Counted from the first letter of the stretch, positions 34,101-47,162 are shown. The stretch is DNA of 64,000 nucleotides from Stratiolaelaps scimitus (GCA_019614645.1 JABWDB010000005.1:714001-778000); one strand, 5' to 3'. Program-made: numbers and translations. The notes: generated by a model not told the origin, from the sequence alone.

Positions 34101-34959
34101 GCTATTTGACCGTCGTCAAACACTTCCCGCTTTTAGCCATATCTTCCACCCTTAAGTTCGTGTTTCGTATATGCAAGGCACAACAATTTTGTTTGCATAT
34201 GAGTACCAACATCCAGCTGAATGACCTAACGGCTAAATGATTATATCTACCGCGACAGTAAATACCGCAATAGGCAGAGACCGGAATTAATGTTCACGAC
34301 CCTCCGTGGATGCCTACTGCATAAGCCAAGCGTATTTCGTTCTCACTGCACTCGGACGGCTGAGACGCACTTTTGAGATCGGCTTACTCAATTCGCTGCG
34401 CACGCTCAATGTTTCATGTGCGAAACTCTCGGCCGACGGACGGCCGACGGACCATACGTTAGGCTGCTGCAGCAGCTTGCCACCTGGGACAGGCCGACGA
34501 CGAGATGGCCTGAGGCAATAGCAGCAGCTCTCATTATCCGATCTGATCCGACATGAGTCCCAACAGCAGCGGCGGGGCCGGGAGAGGGGCGGCCTCAGTG
34601 GTAAACGACGCAATAGTATAATGTATGTCCGTGTGCTAATTAGAGGGTGTGTACATTCGTGGCGACGCATCTTCAGTGACAGATCGTAAATAGGCGACGA
34701 CGCGAACGCGTCGATACGGCTGCGGAGATACGAGGCACAGGCGCCACCTTCAGGTAGACAAACAAACCTACAAAGATAGACACACACACGCACCCACACG
34801 CAGATGCATCTTCTTGATTCCCTCATGGGTGTCAAGGGCAACCGGTAGGTAAGCCCCGAGTTTTTGAGGGTTTCAATACTTTTTCCAACCGTCTCCGCCT
34901 CCTCTGCTTCCTGTATAATACTAGCGCAGGTTGCAGCGCGTCATGTAGAGACACAGCGT
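31151..34959. other. Non-coding stretch with CTG and CCG arrays
   Basis: No supported gene is present. Plus-strand ORFs at 31544-31867 and 32498-32920 are Ala/Val or Arg rich because of GCT, CTG and CCG repeats and have no domain. A CTG array lies at 32531-32549, a CCG array at 32771-32809, a GA array at about 33132-33153 and a TA array at 34008-34025. Confidence 0.4.
32771..32809. repeat. CCG/CCA trinucleotide repeat
   Basis: This is an array of GCC units with two ACC interruptions. All three frames stay open across it, which explains the overlapping ORFs on both strands. Confidence 0.85.
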
Positions 34960-35150
34960 CGAGCCCGATCGCGGGGTGCATTCACCTGTGCGCCTCGCAA
35001 TCGGAGGAAACGGACGTAGGTGCACGGGTTCGATCTCCCACCGTTGCACATTTGCATCTTCAAGGGTGGGTCCGTCTAACCAAGCAATGCTAAAATCAGT
35101 ATATGGGCGTTAAATGTTGGCTGAGAGTCAGTCCGGAAACCTTTATGTAG
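34960..35150 (+). mobile_element. SINE-1 full-length copy
   Basis: It has the tRNA-like head GTGCGCCTCGCAATCGGAGG, then GGTGCACGGGTTCGATCTCC, the body with GTTGCACATTTGCATCTTC and GGGTCCGTCTAACCAAGCAA, and the tail GCGTTAAATGTTGGCTGAGA followed by GTCAGTCCGGAAACCTTTA. This copy gives the full order of head, body and tail for the family. Confidence 0.75.
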
Positions 35151-35248
35151 AGACACCGCCGAGCGGTTACACGGGTTAGCTGGCTGTTAGACATCCAAGT
35201 TTGTATCGACCTGATAAATAAGTTCCATCGATTGTTCGAACGTTGTCA

Positions 35249-35278
35249 TATATACATATATATATATATATATATATT
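35249..35278. repeat. TA microsatellite
   Basis: This is a TA array with one CA interruption, close to the end of the SINE-1 copy. Confidence 0.9.
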
Positions 35279-35299
35279 ATGTGCCTTTGTATTGTGCCC

Positions 35300-38154
35300 T
35301 ATGCCCTAGCTCGGGATAATCCCACGCCCGCAAAAGTCTGCGACAGAGCCAGCTCGAGATAACACCACCCCGCTCACGGCCACCGAGACAATGCTCGCTC
35401 GCTCGTTTGTTCGACCGTTCCCCAGCCACCAGCTACTCGCCCTGCTCTACAAAGCTATATCCGTCCTCAGTCGACGGGACACAGAACAGGCGAGGCGTTA
35501 CCAACCAAACACCGCTGCCGCACCGGAAGCGGCAGCCCTGCGAACCAAGCCAGGTTACAATACACGACCTGCCGCCGGCTCAGGATCTGCGCCTGGTCCA
35601 AGCCTTTAGCCTAACCACTAAGTGTCAAGGCATCTCGCACACGCTCGGGAAGAAGGCGGGCAGTAGTAGCGGCGCGGTGGGGGAGTATTAACTAGCTAAT
35701 CGCTTTAAATCGCCGTTGCGCAGAAACCAATGAACGTTGATCATGCGGGAGATGCTATCGTTCTACAACGAGTGTACAAACCCACTCTCTTTGTTTGTCT
35801 GCTTGTGTACCATGCATGTCGATGCAAGCAACAAGCTCGATTTGTAAGATCAGGCTGAATGAATGCAGCGGAGCGGGCGACGACTTCGAGGGAGCACAAT
35901 GACAAAGTATACGAAGTGTCACTGTCGACGGGGGTGGCGCTGACAAAGGCTCAACTCTCTTTCCTACTCGAACAGATATTGCCAATTAAAGTAATAATAA
36001 TAATTAAAGTAATAATAATAATAATCATCATCATCATAATTAACTAGCAATAACGTTCGTGCTGACGTAAAGCTAAGCGAAGGCTTGTTCACTCAACTAA
36101 ACTTAAAGGGTCACATCATATATACATATGATATGACCCCTTCATAGTTCCTAATGCTTCAATCATGTGCTTTTGTACAATTCACAATGTAATTCAACGG
36201 GAGTCCGAGACGAACACAGGTCGATTTTGCGCCCCCCTATGGCGGTGTACCACAGACACCCAAATCGGCGATGGTAACAGAAACGCCGCTGTGAGTTCTT
36301 GAGAATCTTCATCACTCGTTGATAGTTTCGTCCAGTGTTTACAGAACATGCAAACAACTGTCGTATGCTCAATCCATCCATGGCCATCTTTTTCGATTGC
36401 TCTCGTTATGAATGAATTTTATTACAGGAGTAATAAATAATAGTACAGTTAGAAGAGGACGTCACTATAGCGGCACACGCCCACGCCACAAAACGTATTG
36501 ACGTAGAAGCCGCAATGGCACAAAACGCAATTTCGTAACGATTCGTCCACGACTTGTGGCACGACACAAGCAACAAGTTGCCTCTCAGTGCCTTGCGTTC
36601 TGTTGCTCGCATCATACAGGCGTTATTAACAAAATGGAACAAGGACAATAGCGTTATGGTGGCACAGCTCTCTCTATCTCTCTCTATCTCTCTAAGTAAG
36701 CATAGCGAGGTCGCGCATGGAACGTTACAAACTCTCCGAGGACATGAATTATTCACTAAATGCACAATTGCAACTTCTGTTCTGCTGATGCTGCTGACGT
36801 CGTTCCTGCTGAAGGCTGCTGAACAGCGGAACCTCTTCGTAGATTATTAGTACTCGGTGTTCTTGCTATGATAGTTATTATCGTCCTGCGACTACAACGC
36901 ACGAATATGGGGGTGGAGGCGAGGCGGGCGGCGAGACGACAGCGATACTCATGAGGATACAGCGACATTCGGCGTCTGGCTGCACCGGGGAGCCACTCTG
37001 CGGCTGTGTGCGTTAAGCCAACTCACGTGAACGACATCAGCCAGCCATTGACGCACGCTGACACACTGGCGGTGGGAGCACGCCGTGTCGTGGCAGATCA
37101 TGTTGTCCTATGGAAAGGCGTTATTTGCGTTTGTCTGTGCGTTGATTGCAGGGGTTCCCGTGCTTCTCGCTGCTAGAAAGATTGGTAGCAGTAGCTGGAC
37201 CTAGCACATAACATATTCCATAACATATCCTAACATATTCTATCTGCTAATTCAACGCAGGGGTGAATGAGGTTCGCCACAAGGACAGCCGACTATCGCG
37301 AACGTGAATTGCGTTACGGTATGGGCAGCGATTGGATATCGGTGGTGTGTTCCTCAAAACCAATGTGATATTCTCAAACAGTATCAATTTAACGTGATTA
37401 TGCCGAATATCGTCACCGTTTCTACTGTCAAGCTGTCGGTGGGGAAGCCACTGCAGGCAATATCCCCTGGAAATATTCCTGTTGAAGGCTGTCCGTCGTC
37501 TGAAAAAAGTATTCTACTCGAACGTTTATTGCTGCTCTCAAAGCGACTCTGGAAGACCACTGAAGTTCCTAACTAATTCCCGGATTTCATGGATCTCAGT
37601 GTCACCAGCATGCAGTGAGAGTCTCCAAACAATAAGTTGTACGGTAGAGGTAGCAATATTCAAAACAAAAATTGGTCTTGGAAATAATGACAATATTTAT
37701 TTTAAGTATTTTGTGAGTTGACAATTGGCCCGGAGAGGCGTGACCTCGTCCAAAGATTCACCCATCGAGACGAATAGATCAAGGTATAGCCTACACCCTC
37801 ATAGGTCATCGAGGTCACTAACCTCCGCCATGCTGTCGGGATACAAAACTGATGAGTGGAATATATTATTCCCCCAGTCGTGAGCGTTCGTTTGTTCTGG
37901 CCCTTTTCAAGAGCTTCTGCACGACTTCATCAGTGGTATTCGAAAGAGCCTCTACACTTTGATCCGAGCCAAAAGGCCGAGAAGCTTCTACGGCCAATTT
38001 CGTAATTATAAATTCACATCCCAAGGCCAGTGCGCCTGATGGGACTCTGCTTCGGGGGCAGCACCGCGCTCTTGACGATCCGTTCCTTGTGTATCATTCG
38101 GTAGAATCGGTGGAAGCTATTCTGGATAGCACGAAGGGTTTCATCGCAGACTTG
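35300..38154. other. Non-coding stretch
   Basis: No supported gene is present. It contains GCTC units at about 35396-35408, AAT/ATC arrays at about 35996-36045, a 14-base-arm inverted repeat at 36108-36139, and a TC-rich patch at about 36668-36693. Confidence 0.4.
36108..36139. repeat. Inverted repeat, 14-base arms
   Basis: The left arm GGGTCACATCATAT (36108-36121) pairs with ATATGATATGACCC (36126-36139), with one mismatch and a 4-base loop. Confidence 0.85.
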
Positions 38155-38159
38155 GAAAA

Positions 38160-38415
38160 AAGAACACTATTTGAGCTGACTGTCAGCTGTCCCCCTGTAT
38201 GGCACTCCTCGGATCTGCACTTCTTGACATTACCATGCGGAGATGTTGAGGCCATCGTTGCTTTCACTTTCAACCATATCATGCCTAGCAAGAACCCATA
38301 GTTAAACAAGGATTTATAAAAGAACACAAAGATGCTCCCCGTATGACTGGATTCGAACCGAAGCCGTACGTCCCTCCTGTCTAGTCATCAAATACGCTCA
38401 CCACAAGATCATCAA
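38160..38415 (-). mobile_element. tRNA-like SINE, head with SINE-2-like tail
   Basis: On the minus strand the head (38415-38340) reads GTGGTGAGCG (A-box-like), later GGTTCGAATCCAGTCATACG (B box). About 150 bases on is a tail trace, CAGCTGACAGTCAGCTCAAA (38185-38166). The middle does not match other SINE-2 copies, so this may be a rearranged or different subfamily. Confidence 0.5.
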
Positions 38416-38419
38416 CGGG

Positions 38420-41400
38420 ATTTTAGCCCTGATACAGATGTTCTGCCAGCAAGCGACAGACGAGGACACCTACCTAAGCTCAAGTCTTACTTACTAAGGT
38501 AAGCTTGAAATGATGATCTGCAGTTCGGTGTAGCTAGAGCGAGTGGCTATCGAACAATTCCGTAAAAGGATCGCCGGTAGGGCGAGGCTAGTCCCGTATA
38601 TCGACAAAAGGGGCGCGACAAAAATGGGTATTCATAACAATACCTCTTTGGCTCAGGCCTGACTGCAGGATTCAACAGAAATAAGTCCATTTATCCTTTC
38701 GCAGTACATGTAATTATGAGCATCGAGCAAAGAAGTCTTGAGACTTACGGCTGATTATAAATTGAATTGGCCAAGTACCGACTATCAGCGATTCATTATG
38801 TATTCACTCATTTTGTACATTCAGAAATACCCACAATGCATTAGTGAACGATTCAATGACTTAAATGATCTGTCGATAATGCAGCAGAGATTGTTATTAT
38901 CATTATTCTGACAGTTGTCATGCTTCTGCAATGATAAAGATCAGAACTACTTACAAATTAGCGACCTCATCCCGGTTAACACTTTGTATATATGATGCCA
39001 TTTTCGATACTAGTGCATCAAACCCGCCCCCCCTACAGTGGCCAATCGTTTACGAAACACAGCCTTCACTGACCGCCATTTGGGCACCTTTGAACAAGAA
39101 ACGAAAGTCAGCTCCTCTGGTCTATCATCATCCGTTGTCTGTGGTCGATCGCAGATGGATCATTCCGGCCCAGTGACCACAAGCGACTCCAGCGTCTCGA
39201 CGACGAAGAGCGATGTAACCGTTGCGTCGACACACCTTTGTCTAAACGGCAGATGCAAAACTTGACATATCGATACCCCCCTTGATAGCTAATCGATAGA
39301 TATATAGCGCTCATATGTGTTCTCAGCCCTTGACCAGCATCATCCAGCCACACGTATGCACGGAGAGCCCGTGTCCGAGATACCGGTATGGGAGCGGTGA
39401 TTCGAGGAAGTACGGAGAGCCGCTGGGGAGGGGGGCGGCAGATATCCAGGCTTGTGGCTCTGCTTCCGGCCACCACTGCAAATAATTCATTAGGCGTCGG
39501 AAAACCTCACACTACCCACAACCATTTCCCTTGTACTGGTCACCACAGCCAGCCGACCTTCATGGGATCGCCGCTGCCTCTGCCGCGGGCAGAGGCGGCG
39601 AGCATTCCGGGACTACGCAAGGTGGCGGAACCGGCCATTAGCTAGCTGTGCTATCCATCACTCAGTACCACTACAGCTAATGCTTGACCCCTGACTGTTC
39701 TGTCGGACACCTGATGATGCTTGACTCCGACCTGTGGCGACGACGGAGCGAGCGGGGTCGGATGGAAACGCAACGAAGGCTGCCGAATGCGTGGATACGA
39801 TCGGCGCATAGTGTTCCTTTTCCCCTCCTGAAAATAAATGGCACCGTATCTTTCCTATGTTTGTAGATCAATGTCGTCTGATGTGCGAGCGGCTTCTTCT
39901 TCTCGTTGTGTAGCGCGTTTTGCGGCGACTACCGTAGCAAATGTCAACCGACAGCTCTTGACGAGAGCGTTAAGCCTTGGTGGCTCACGGGAGACTATTG
40001 TACAACTCAAGGAAATTCCGCCCATCCTGTATGCTTGGTCCGCTTTCATGTTCACGAACGACAGCAATGGCAGTCACAAGCAATTGCTACAAAACACGAG
40101 AGGAGAGCGAACCCCTCTGAGGTCGGGTGATTAGCTACTGATTAAACGCCATCATTCATCTTGATGTTAATCTAAAAAACATCTCTACATTTTGCCTCAT
40201 TGAAATTACACCTTAAAATCTATCCCTATATACAAAATACCTGGGGGTTACCAGCTATTGCATTCTACGTATTTATATCTTCTGCAATCAGGCAATCGCC
40301 GACACAAAATGTACGATGTTGACTGCGAATAATTCGAGGAAACTCAAACCATAGCACGTAACCCCGCCTGACCCGCCATTTGACGTGGACGCAGCGTGCA
40401 CGTGTAAAGACGTCAGGAGGCACAGGCAAGACAAAGTCCGTATAAATGGAGCGGGATACAGGGGACAATGCGTACTCAACGGCAGCGCAGCTTCGAGTTG
40501 CCACGTTATCACAATCGCCCATTATTTCATATCCTGAACATGTTAGCATACCAATATATATATATATATATATAACGGGCAAGTTGGACGTCAATCTCTG
40601 GCGAAAGCAGTGGCCTAAGCGTAATCAAATGTCATAGATTCGTGAGAAATGGTGACTGCTGGTACCGCCTCCATAGAAACAGCTCTTGCAAATGATACAT
40701 GTATGTGCGTGTGTGATGTGCGTTTACGCTTTCGTAAATAGATACGATATGCAACAGCTAGATATAGCAACAGGTGCATACGGAATTAGGTATTACTGTT
40801 TCCATTCGAGGATACACCAACGCAAATCGTTGATCGAGTCATTAACTTTTTTTTGCTTCACGTTAGGCGCCTATCTGTGCCGTGATACAGACATGAGACA
40901 ACATCGCGCTAACCGTGCGACCCTGACGGCTCTGATCGCAGGCAATTTCAGCTGATTGGCAATCACTGTCGATCGATCGATCGATCGGAGGAGCCCACTT
41001 ATACCACCACTTATATCGAGTAGTTAAGTTTCGCTGTCATTACGAGACTGCTACGCAAACGGGGTACGCGCTATGTTTCTCATCAAAGGGGCCGCAATTG
41101 GACAACCGGTGCGGGTATGACTCGGACGTGATTTCGACGCGATGTCTCGTTTGCTGCTGCTGTTGCTGCTGCTACAAGCGCCCACGTTTATCGAAACAGA
41201 GCGACACCCATCCGACGCTTCGTACTAGCCTATGTAGATATGGGTATCATTCACTGAAATCCGTAAATGCTAAATTTCCCCGCCGCCGCGGGTGGGAATC
41301 ATTATTAATCATTGCCGATTACGTTAAATTGTCGTATCGTTTAATGAGTGACTAACTGAGTTTGGGAGAAATTCGTTAATGCTGGCTAGCCTTTCATCGT

Positions 41401-42200
41401 GAATTGGTCTCTTGGTACGCACTTGCCATTAGGTCCCAAGAAGCGGATTGATCTTGGGATTCATGTCAGGCTGACACGGCCTGACGTACAATGCGCGTTT
41501 CCCAACTGTCTCTATATGGACCCACGCGAAATTCTAGCCGAAAACAGCCTGCTTTACCTCTGTGTGTGAACGAGGTACACAGATATAAAGCGAACAGCTT
41601 GTGCTATGGGTTTTATGAGTTGACCTGTCGCGTACGTCCTTGCGAATCTATTGAAACCGTTATGTCAGAGATCCCTCAATAAAGAAAATCGTATATGGAA
41701 GGGGGAAATAATTCATATATATTAGTCAAAGTTTTGGTTAATTTTCTCAAGTTGGTTAATTTTCTTGAAGGTAGCTCGAATAATCGAGCTGAATTCTGGA
41801 AAATTAAGCAAACGAGAGCAGTTTACTCTGAAGGGGTACTCCTTTAAGGAGTATTGACATTCTCCCCCTGCTGAGGATACCAGCCGCAGGGTATTTTCAC
41901 ATGATTAGCGCTGCGCACTTTAGAATCGTTTACTGCTGCACAAGTCACTATATACAGTGTGATCAGAATATCGACGTCGACATGGAAACGTGTGTCGGCT
42001 TGCACTTACTAATGCATTCACAACACGCGTGATGACATACCATTTCCCAAATGCGAACCAATATTCTAACCATCCTGTAAGTAGATGCATCTGTATTGCT
42101 GCACCGATTTCTTTGTATGTTTGCATGCGACGTGTTTTAAGTTAATTTTATAATTTAGTAATAATAATAATAATAATGACAGTTACTATTATAATGACTG
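38420..42200. other. Non-coding stretch
   Basis: No supported gene is present. It holds a TA array at 40554-40574, a GATC tandem (about 40971-40987), a CTG cluster (about 41152-41173) and a TACTCC/GGAGTA inverted repeat at about 41837-41853. Confidence 0.4.
40554..40574. repeat. TA microsatellite
   Basis: This is a TA dinucleotide array. Confidence 0.9.
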
Positions 42201-45200
42201 CTGTTGCTACCCACCGGTGTCAGCCAGGACCTATCTGCAGCATAGTTTGATCGTTCCCGAATCGCTTCGTAGCTCTCGGCACCTTCTCCAGCTGATTCCG
42301 TCTCGTCGCTCCGCTGTCGTTCACTGCCCGGCGATTTTGTATCTCTCAATATTTCGTTTTTTATTTTTTGATGATTTTGTTTTGTCACTTGCTGCTTATC
42401 TACCTATCGTTTCCTGTTTTTTTTTGATCGCCGACCCGATTGACACGCACACATACACACCACGCCACTCCTATCGTAACGCCAACAACGGTGATGACAG
42501 CCGTGGATCACTGGGACGGCGCCGCCGCCTACCGCGGCACCGTGGCGTTAGGCCGCCGGTAGCTTAGCTCTGCGTAATGCTCGTCCCGCGTTGAAGCGTA
42601 CAGCAGTAGCAGCAGCAGCCGTTGTAAATGCTTGTAACAATAATAACTATAAAATAGTAATCATGTAGTATCTCGTGTAGCTATCGGCTCTATCTGCAAT
42701 TCGACGATGCACACCGCTTTTGCGCGCGCGGGGGCCTTGCTCGAGTCAGCAGTCTCCGATGAGGGCGACGTTGAATTAGCAGGTGTCAACTCGCTGCAAG
42801 CGATGACGGCTTCAACGGCTCGGGGATAGTGATGGCTACAGGTGGTCGGTGCCTGTTACCTCGTGTGCTGCCGCCGCAGCCGCCGGCGTCGCCGCGACTT
42901 TTTCGGCGGCGGCTGCTGCTACTGCTGCTGTTGTTGTTGTTGTTGCTACAACGGAGACCTCGACAAACGCTTCTACTTGTACTAGCGCTACTGCTGGTAC
43001 GACTTTGCTCTTTGGCACTGCTTCCGGTGCTCGTGCTGGCTGTGATAGTCGTGGTGCTCCTGCTGCTGCTGGTGCCGCTCGGACGACGTCGATAGACTCT
43101 GTTGCGATGGCGCTGCTCATCACCTAGCACGAGGTCACCCTCACTGCTCGTCGGCGATCCCACGATGACGATGAGGGGGTAATGGCAATTCGTCGATACG
43201 GATATGATCACATCACGAGGTGCTTGTGTGCATCAGTTTCATTGGAACAACAACGACAACGACAGGGACCCCCTGGCAATGCATGATTCCGCTGCGTTCC
43301 CTTGGTCTCGTGCCCCCGGTACATGTACAACTCGAACAACTACTGGACATTTAATACGGGCGCAGGCACGGACACCGGCGCACCAACAATCTTACACAGA
43401 CACTGCAGTCCCCCGTAGGCCTTCGTGGTGGTCCCCGAAAAAAGCTGCCCAGCGAAGAGAGAAGCTTGTAGCTAAGAGCTGACCAGATCTCCGAGGCGAG
43501 GTCGTAGCGACGCGACGCAGCTCACGGCTGGCTCGAATATGTACTACACGAAGTACACGAACCCTTTGAGCTATCCACAAGCTCTCCCGAAGTGATAGGT
43601 GCAGCAAATAATCTACCAGAGCACAGCACAGCATCCCACACCACACGTCTCGTTGAGTGTCCACTCGTCAATACTACACTAGTGGGGTTCGGACAGTGTT
43701 TCGCTGCGAGAAATCCGAAGCGAGCTTCTCGATCGATGACCTGTGATATTTGAGCTGAACGTCCACCAGCGTCGCGTTCGGCTGGACCCCTCGCCGCGAT
43801 CGCCGTACGGGTTGGCAATACGCGGCTGCTACAATGGAGATTTCCGTAGACACTGTCCAAGGACAGACGCGACTGTATGGCCCGATGACTCAAATGCAGC
43901 AGCAACAACAACTGTGTCTTCGCCAGCAGCGATAGACGATTGGCTACAATTGACGAGGACGAGGACCGATGCGATTTCAATTCCAGAATCCACTGTAGCT
44001 TGCACCGTTGCCGACACTCGGTCAGTTGCGGCTGCTGCTGGCGCAGCCCTTGCCGTCGACTCGTTTGTGTCCGGTCGACGCGGCGAACAGCTCGAGATGG
44101 TCGATCACAAACGTTTGGCCTTGCTTTGTTCCGCTGGTGGCAATCATTGAGGTCTAGGAAAGCGAACGTTTGCCGTTTCCATCCTGTTCGCCTTCGCGAA
44201 GGTCCCGGCCGACGGTCCGTGTTAAAAGTCTGAATCAGCAGTGGTCCGAGCCTGTCAGCGCGCCTGTTCGGCCTTCGTCGAGGTCGGCGTTCGGTAGCAG
44301 CAGTGCGGCTGCGAGTAGAAGTCGCGGTTGCTGTAGCGGGAACGGCCTTCGGTAGAGTCGGGCCAACCACCTGTTGTTGTGTCCAGAGGCGTGATGTGCG
44401 GGAACGGGAGGCATCGGCCAAGGAGGATCTTAATTTCATCGCGCCATCCTTGCGGCCTGACGACGAATCGCCCGCAAGGCCGCGGGCCATACAGCTATCG
44501 GAGTGTCGATTAGAAGGGCCAACCAAGTGGCTGGTCAGTGATCGTTCCCCTGTAGCTGCAGTGGTTCGAGTTTACCTGTGTTTTTATTGTTGCTGCTGCT
44601 GCTGCTGCTATTGCGGCTGCTTGTACTATGACTACTCGGGGCTGTTGTTTGGCTAGCCGTTTCTGTTCGACTTCTAACGGTGGGATTCTAGCTCAGGTGG
44701 CTTCACCTGCTACGGTTGCGGACGGCGTTTGACCCGCGGCTCGACGTTCTACCTGTTTCAGCCACTGGCTACTAACAGCTAATGTTAGCTATGACTGGCA
44801 GCTACCACTACGAACACCGGCATCAGCCAATGTTACAAATCAGCCTTTCTAACCACGAAAAAACATCCAAGTCGAACAACGGGCTCCACCCCCGACACCA
44901 TCTGCCGCTGCAACGTCTGGTCCCCGTGTCAGCAACACATCGGGGCCAGCGTTACTGTCCCTGTTATAATCTCCGTCTCCACTTGTCCTCGCGAGCCTTT
45001 TGTACACCGCAGCTCTCGCGTTCGTGCGCTGCACGATCAACGGGCTCCACAATGTGTCGTCAGAACTGCTGCTTGGTTGTTGCTGCTGCTGTCGCTGCTG
45101 CTGCTGCTGGCGCTGGCGTTGGTTCAGTGTCAATTTCGCTGAGTTCACTTACACTCGAGAAGCGGTGCCGTTGTCGCAGTTGACGCTGCGCTCGCCGACG

Positions 45201-46600
45201 TCGCCTCCGCCGGAGCCGTCAGCTGAGAACGAGTCCATCTCTTGTGTCCACAACAGCAGTCGCGGAAGCGGGCCACACTCATGCTGATCAGGAGATACTT
45301 CCTCTCACGGATTCATTGACTGAGCGACTAATTAGCTGCTGGTATACACAGGGCAAACACTCAAACGCACCCAAACACCAACACAAACAATTCTTATTGG
45401 ATTGACGCCACCCTCGGCAACTTCACTTCGTTGAACGGTTGCATCGTCGATGGTCACCACGGGTCGAAACTATCGATTCGACTTGACGCTGCCTAATATC
45501 CCTACAACCACTCGAGTTACTGTAACGACTCCATGGCCAACAGCAACAACGGCGGCGGCAGCAGCAGCAGCGACGACAACAACAACAACAAAAAGTCAGC
45601 CTCGCCTTCCCGCGTCACCTTCCGACGTTGTCCCGTTCGTTGTCCGAGACCACCCGCTTGCTTGCTTGCCTGCTCTGCTCGATCTGGCTGTTCTTTTCGT
45701 GCCACCTGCCAAGCTACTGCAGCTGCTGCCGCAGTAGCAGCAGCAGCAGAGCGAAGCGGATCTGATCTGGTCGGATCGGAATGAGCGCACCACCGATAGT
45801 GCCCACCGTCGGCCTGACGAAGAAGAGCTGCTCCGACCGCCACCTCCGAGAGAGAGCGAGAGAGACAGAGAGAGAGAGCGTGTGCTCTGGGCGGCTCCTT
45901 TGGCGCTGCCTGCCCTTCTTTCTTTCGACCTGTGTGCGTCTGTCGGTAGCTGGCGGCCTCGGCTGAAGCCGTTGCCTGGTTGCCTCGCTCGCTCGCTCGC
46001 TCGTGCGTTCGTCCGTCCGCCCGCCGACGCGCCTGTCTCGTAGCGGCCTAAACTAACCTAGCCTAGCTGCCTCCGGCCCGTCCGCCTGCTTCCCTGCCTC
46101 CTCTGTGCGAGGTGGACGCATGGCTGTGAGACACGCAGACTGGAAGTGTGCGGACGCGGCGGTGGCTAGCAGCTGTATATCGCCCTCCTCTATGGCTCCA
46201 CTGAACGCCTGTGGGGCGCGCGTGAGGGGGGAAGCTGTGTGTGTCCGAGACGGCAGGCAGACGGGCGCGCGCTCGCAGCCGTGCGTATGAGAGTGCTTGT
46301 CTGTGTATAGGAGTGAGTGACTGTGTACCGGTGTGCGCGCGCCGCGTGTGTACAGTCAGAGGGGTCCGTCGCTCTCTGGGGTCCGCTGAGGGGTACGCGC
46401 CGGCTGAATGGATGGGGTAGACAACAGCAGCAGCAGCAGTAGCAGCAGCAGCGGGGAACGAGAAGAAGCGTGCCGGCCGATCTGCGGGTTGCGTGGGTTT
46501 GGCGGTTCGTGTCGGTGCTCATGGGGGATGTGTGTCAATGTCGAGGCTGCTGCGTTTATCCGCCACCGAAAGGCCTTCTGCTTGCAGACTCAAACGAGGC
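42200..46600. other. GC- and CAG/CTG-rich region, function unresolved
   Basis: Open frames overlap on both strands (for example minus 42786-43211 and 43522-44526; plus 43743-44150 and 44782-45183). They are dominated by Ser, Asn, Ala, Leu or Arg encoded by CAG/CTG/CAA repeats. None has a domain, a convincing start and a splice site together. The rise in GC and CpG, the GCTC array at about 45987-46003 and the GA array at 45848-45880 resemble an arthropod promoter or 5' exon region. It could belong to the minus-strand Hv1-like gene, but this is not shown. Confidence 0.3.
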
Positions 46601-47162
46601 GGACGAGCGGCATCGAAGAAGAATACGAAGCAGAAGACAGTAGCTGGTGTAAGGGCAGGCTGGTCAGTCAGTCTGCAGATAAAATCGACTGAACGACCAC
46701 CGACCCACGACAGCGGATTACAGTCAGCCAGAGTCAGCCAAGACTTAGCGACAGAGAGAGAGAGAGGGTGATGCATGCCCGGTGGTGAATTTGGTAAATG
46801 GTGAATCTGTAATTCTCGTGTTAAAACCCACTGTATAAATCAGAATTATTATTGCTATATATACGAAGTTGGCATAGAGTTTATTGGTGGGCGACTCAAT
46901 GGATAGCAGAGGATACCTTAGCGTTCTCATGGCAGGTCCGCTTTTCCCAACAACCTGTGGAGCGCATGCAAAGGCAGCGCGTGGCGCCGGCTTATTCCAA
47001 TAGCCTGTTGCTGTGACGTTTCTTGGCACTCGGTAGTTCATTTTTTCTGGGTTTTTTTTTGGCAGTAGCGCATGTACGAAAAACAGACGAGTGGCTCCAA
47101 CACTAGTTACAGTTGTGGTAGCAATAGCTTTTATTTAGCAGTAGTAACACATCTCCCTTGGA
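46600..47162. other. Non-coding stretch
   Basis: Nothing coding was seen. It contains a short GA array (about 46752-46767) and T-runs near 47050. Confidence 0.4.

Noticed and set aside
42829..43127. Plus-strand poly-Leu and poly-Ala frames
   Set aside because: Pure products of CTG/GCT repeats. The opposite strand is equally open.
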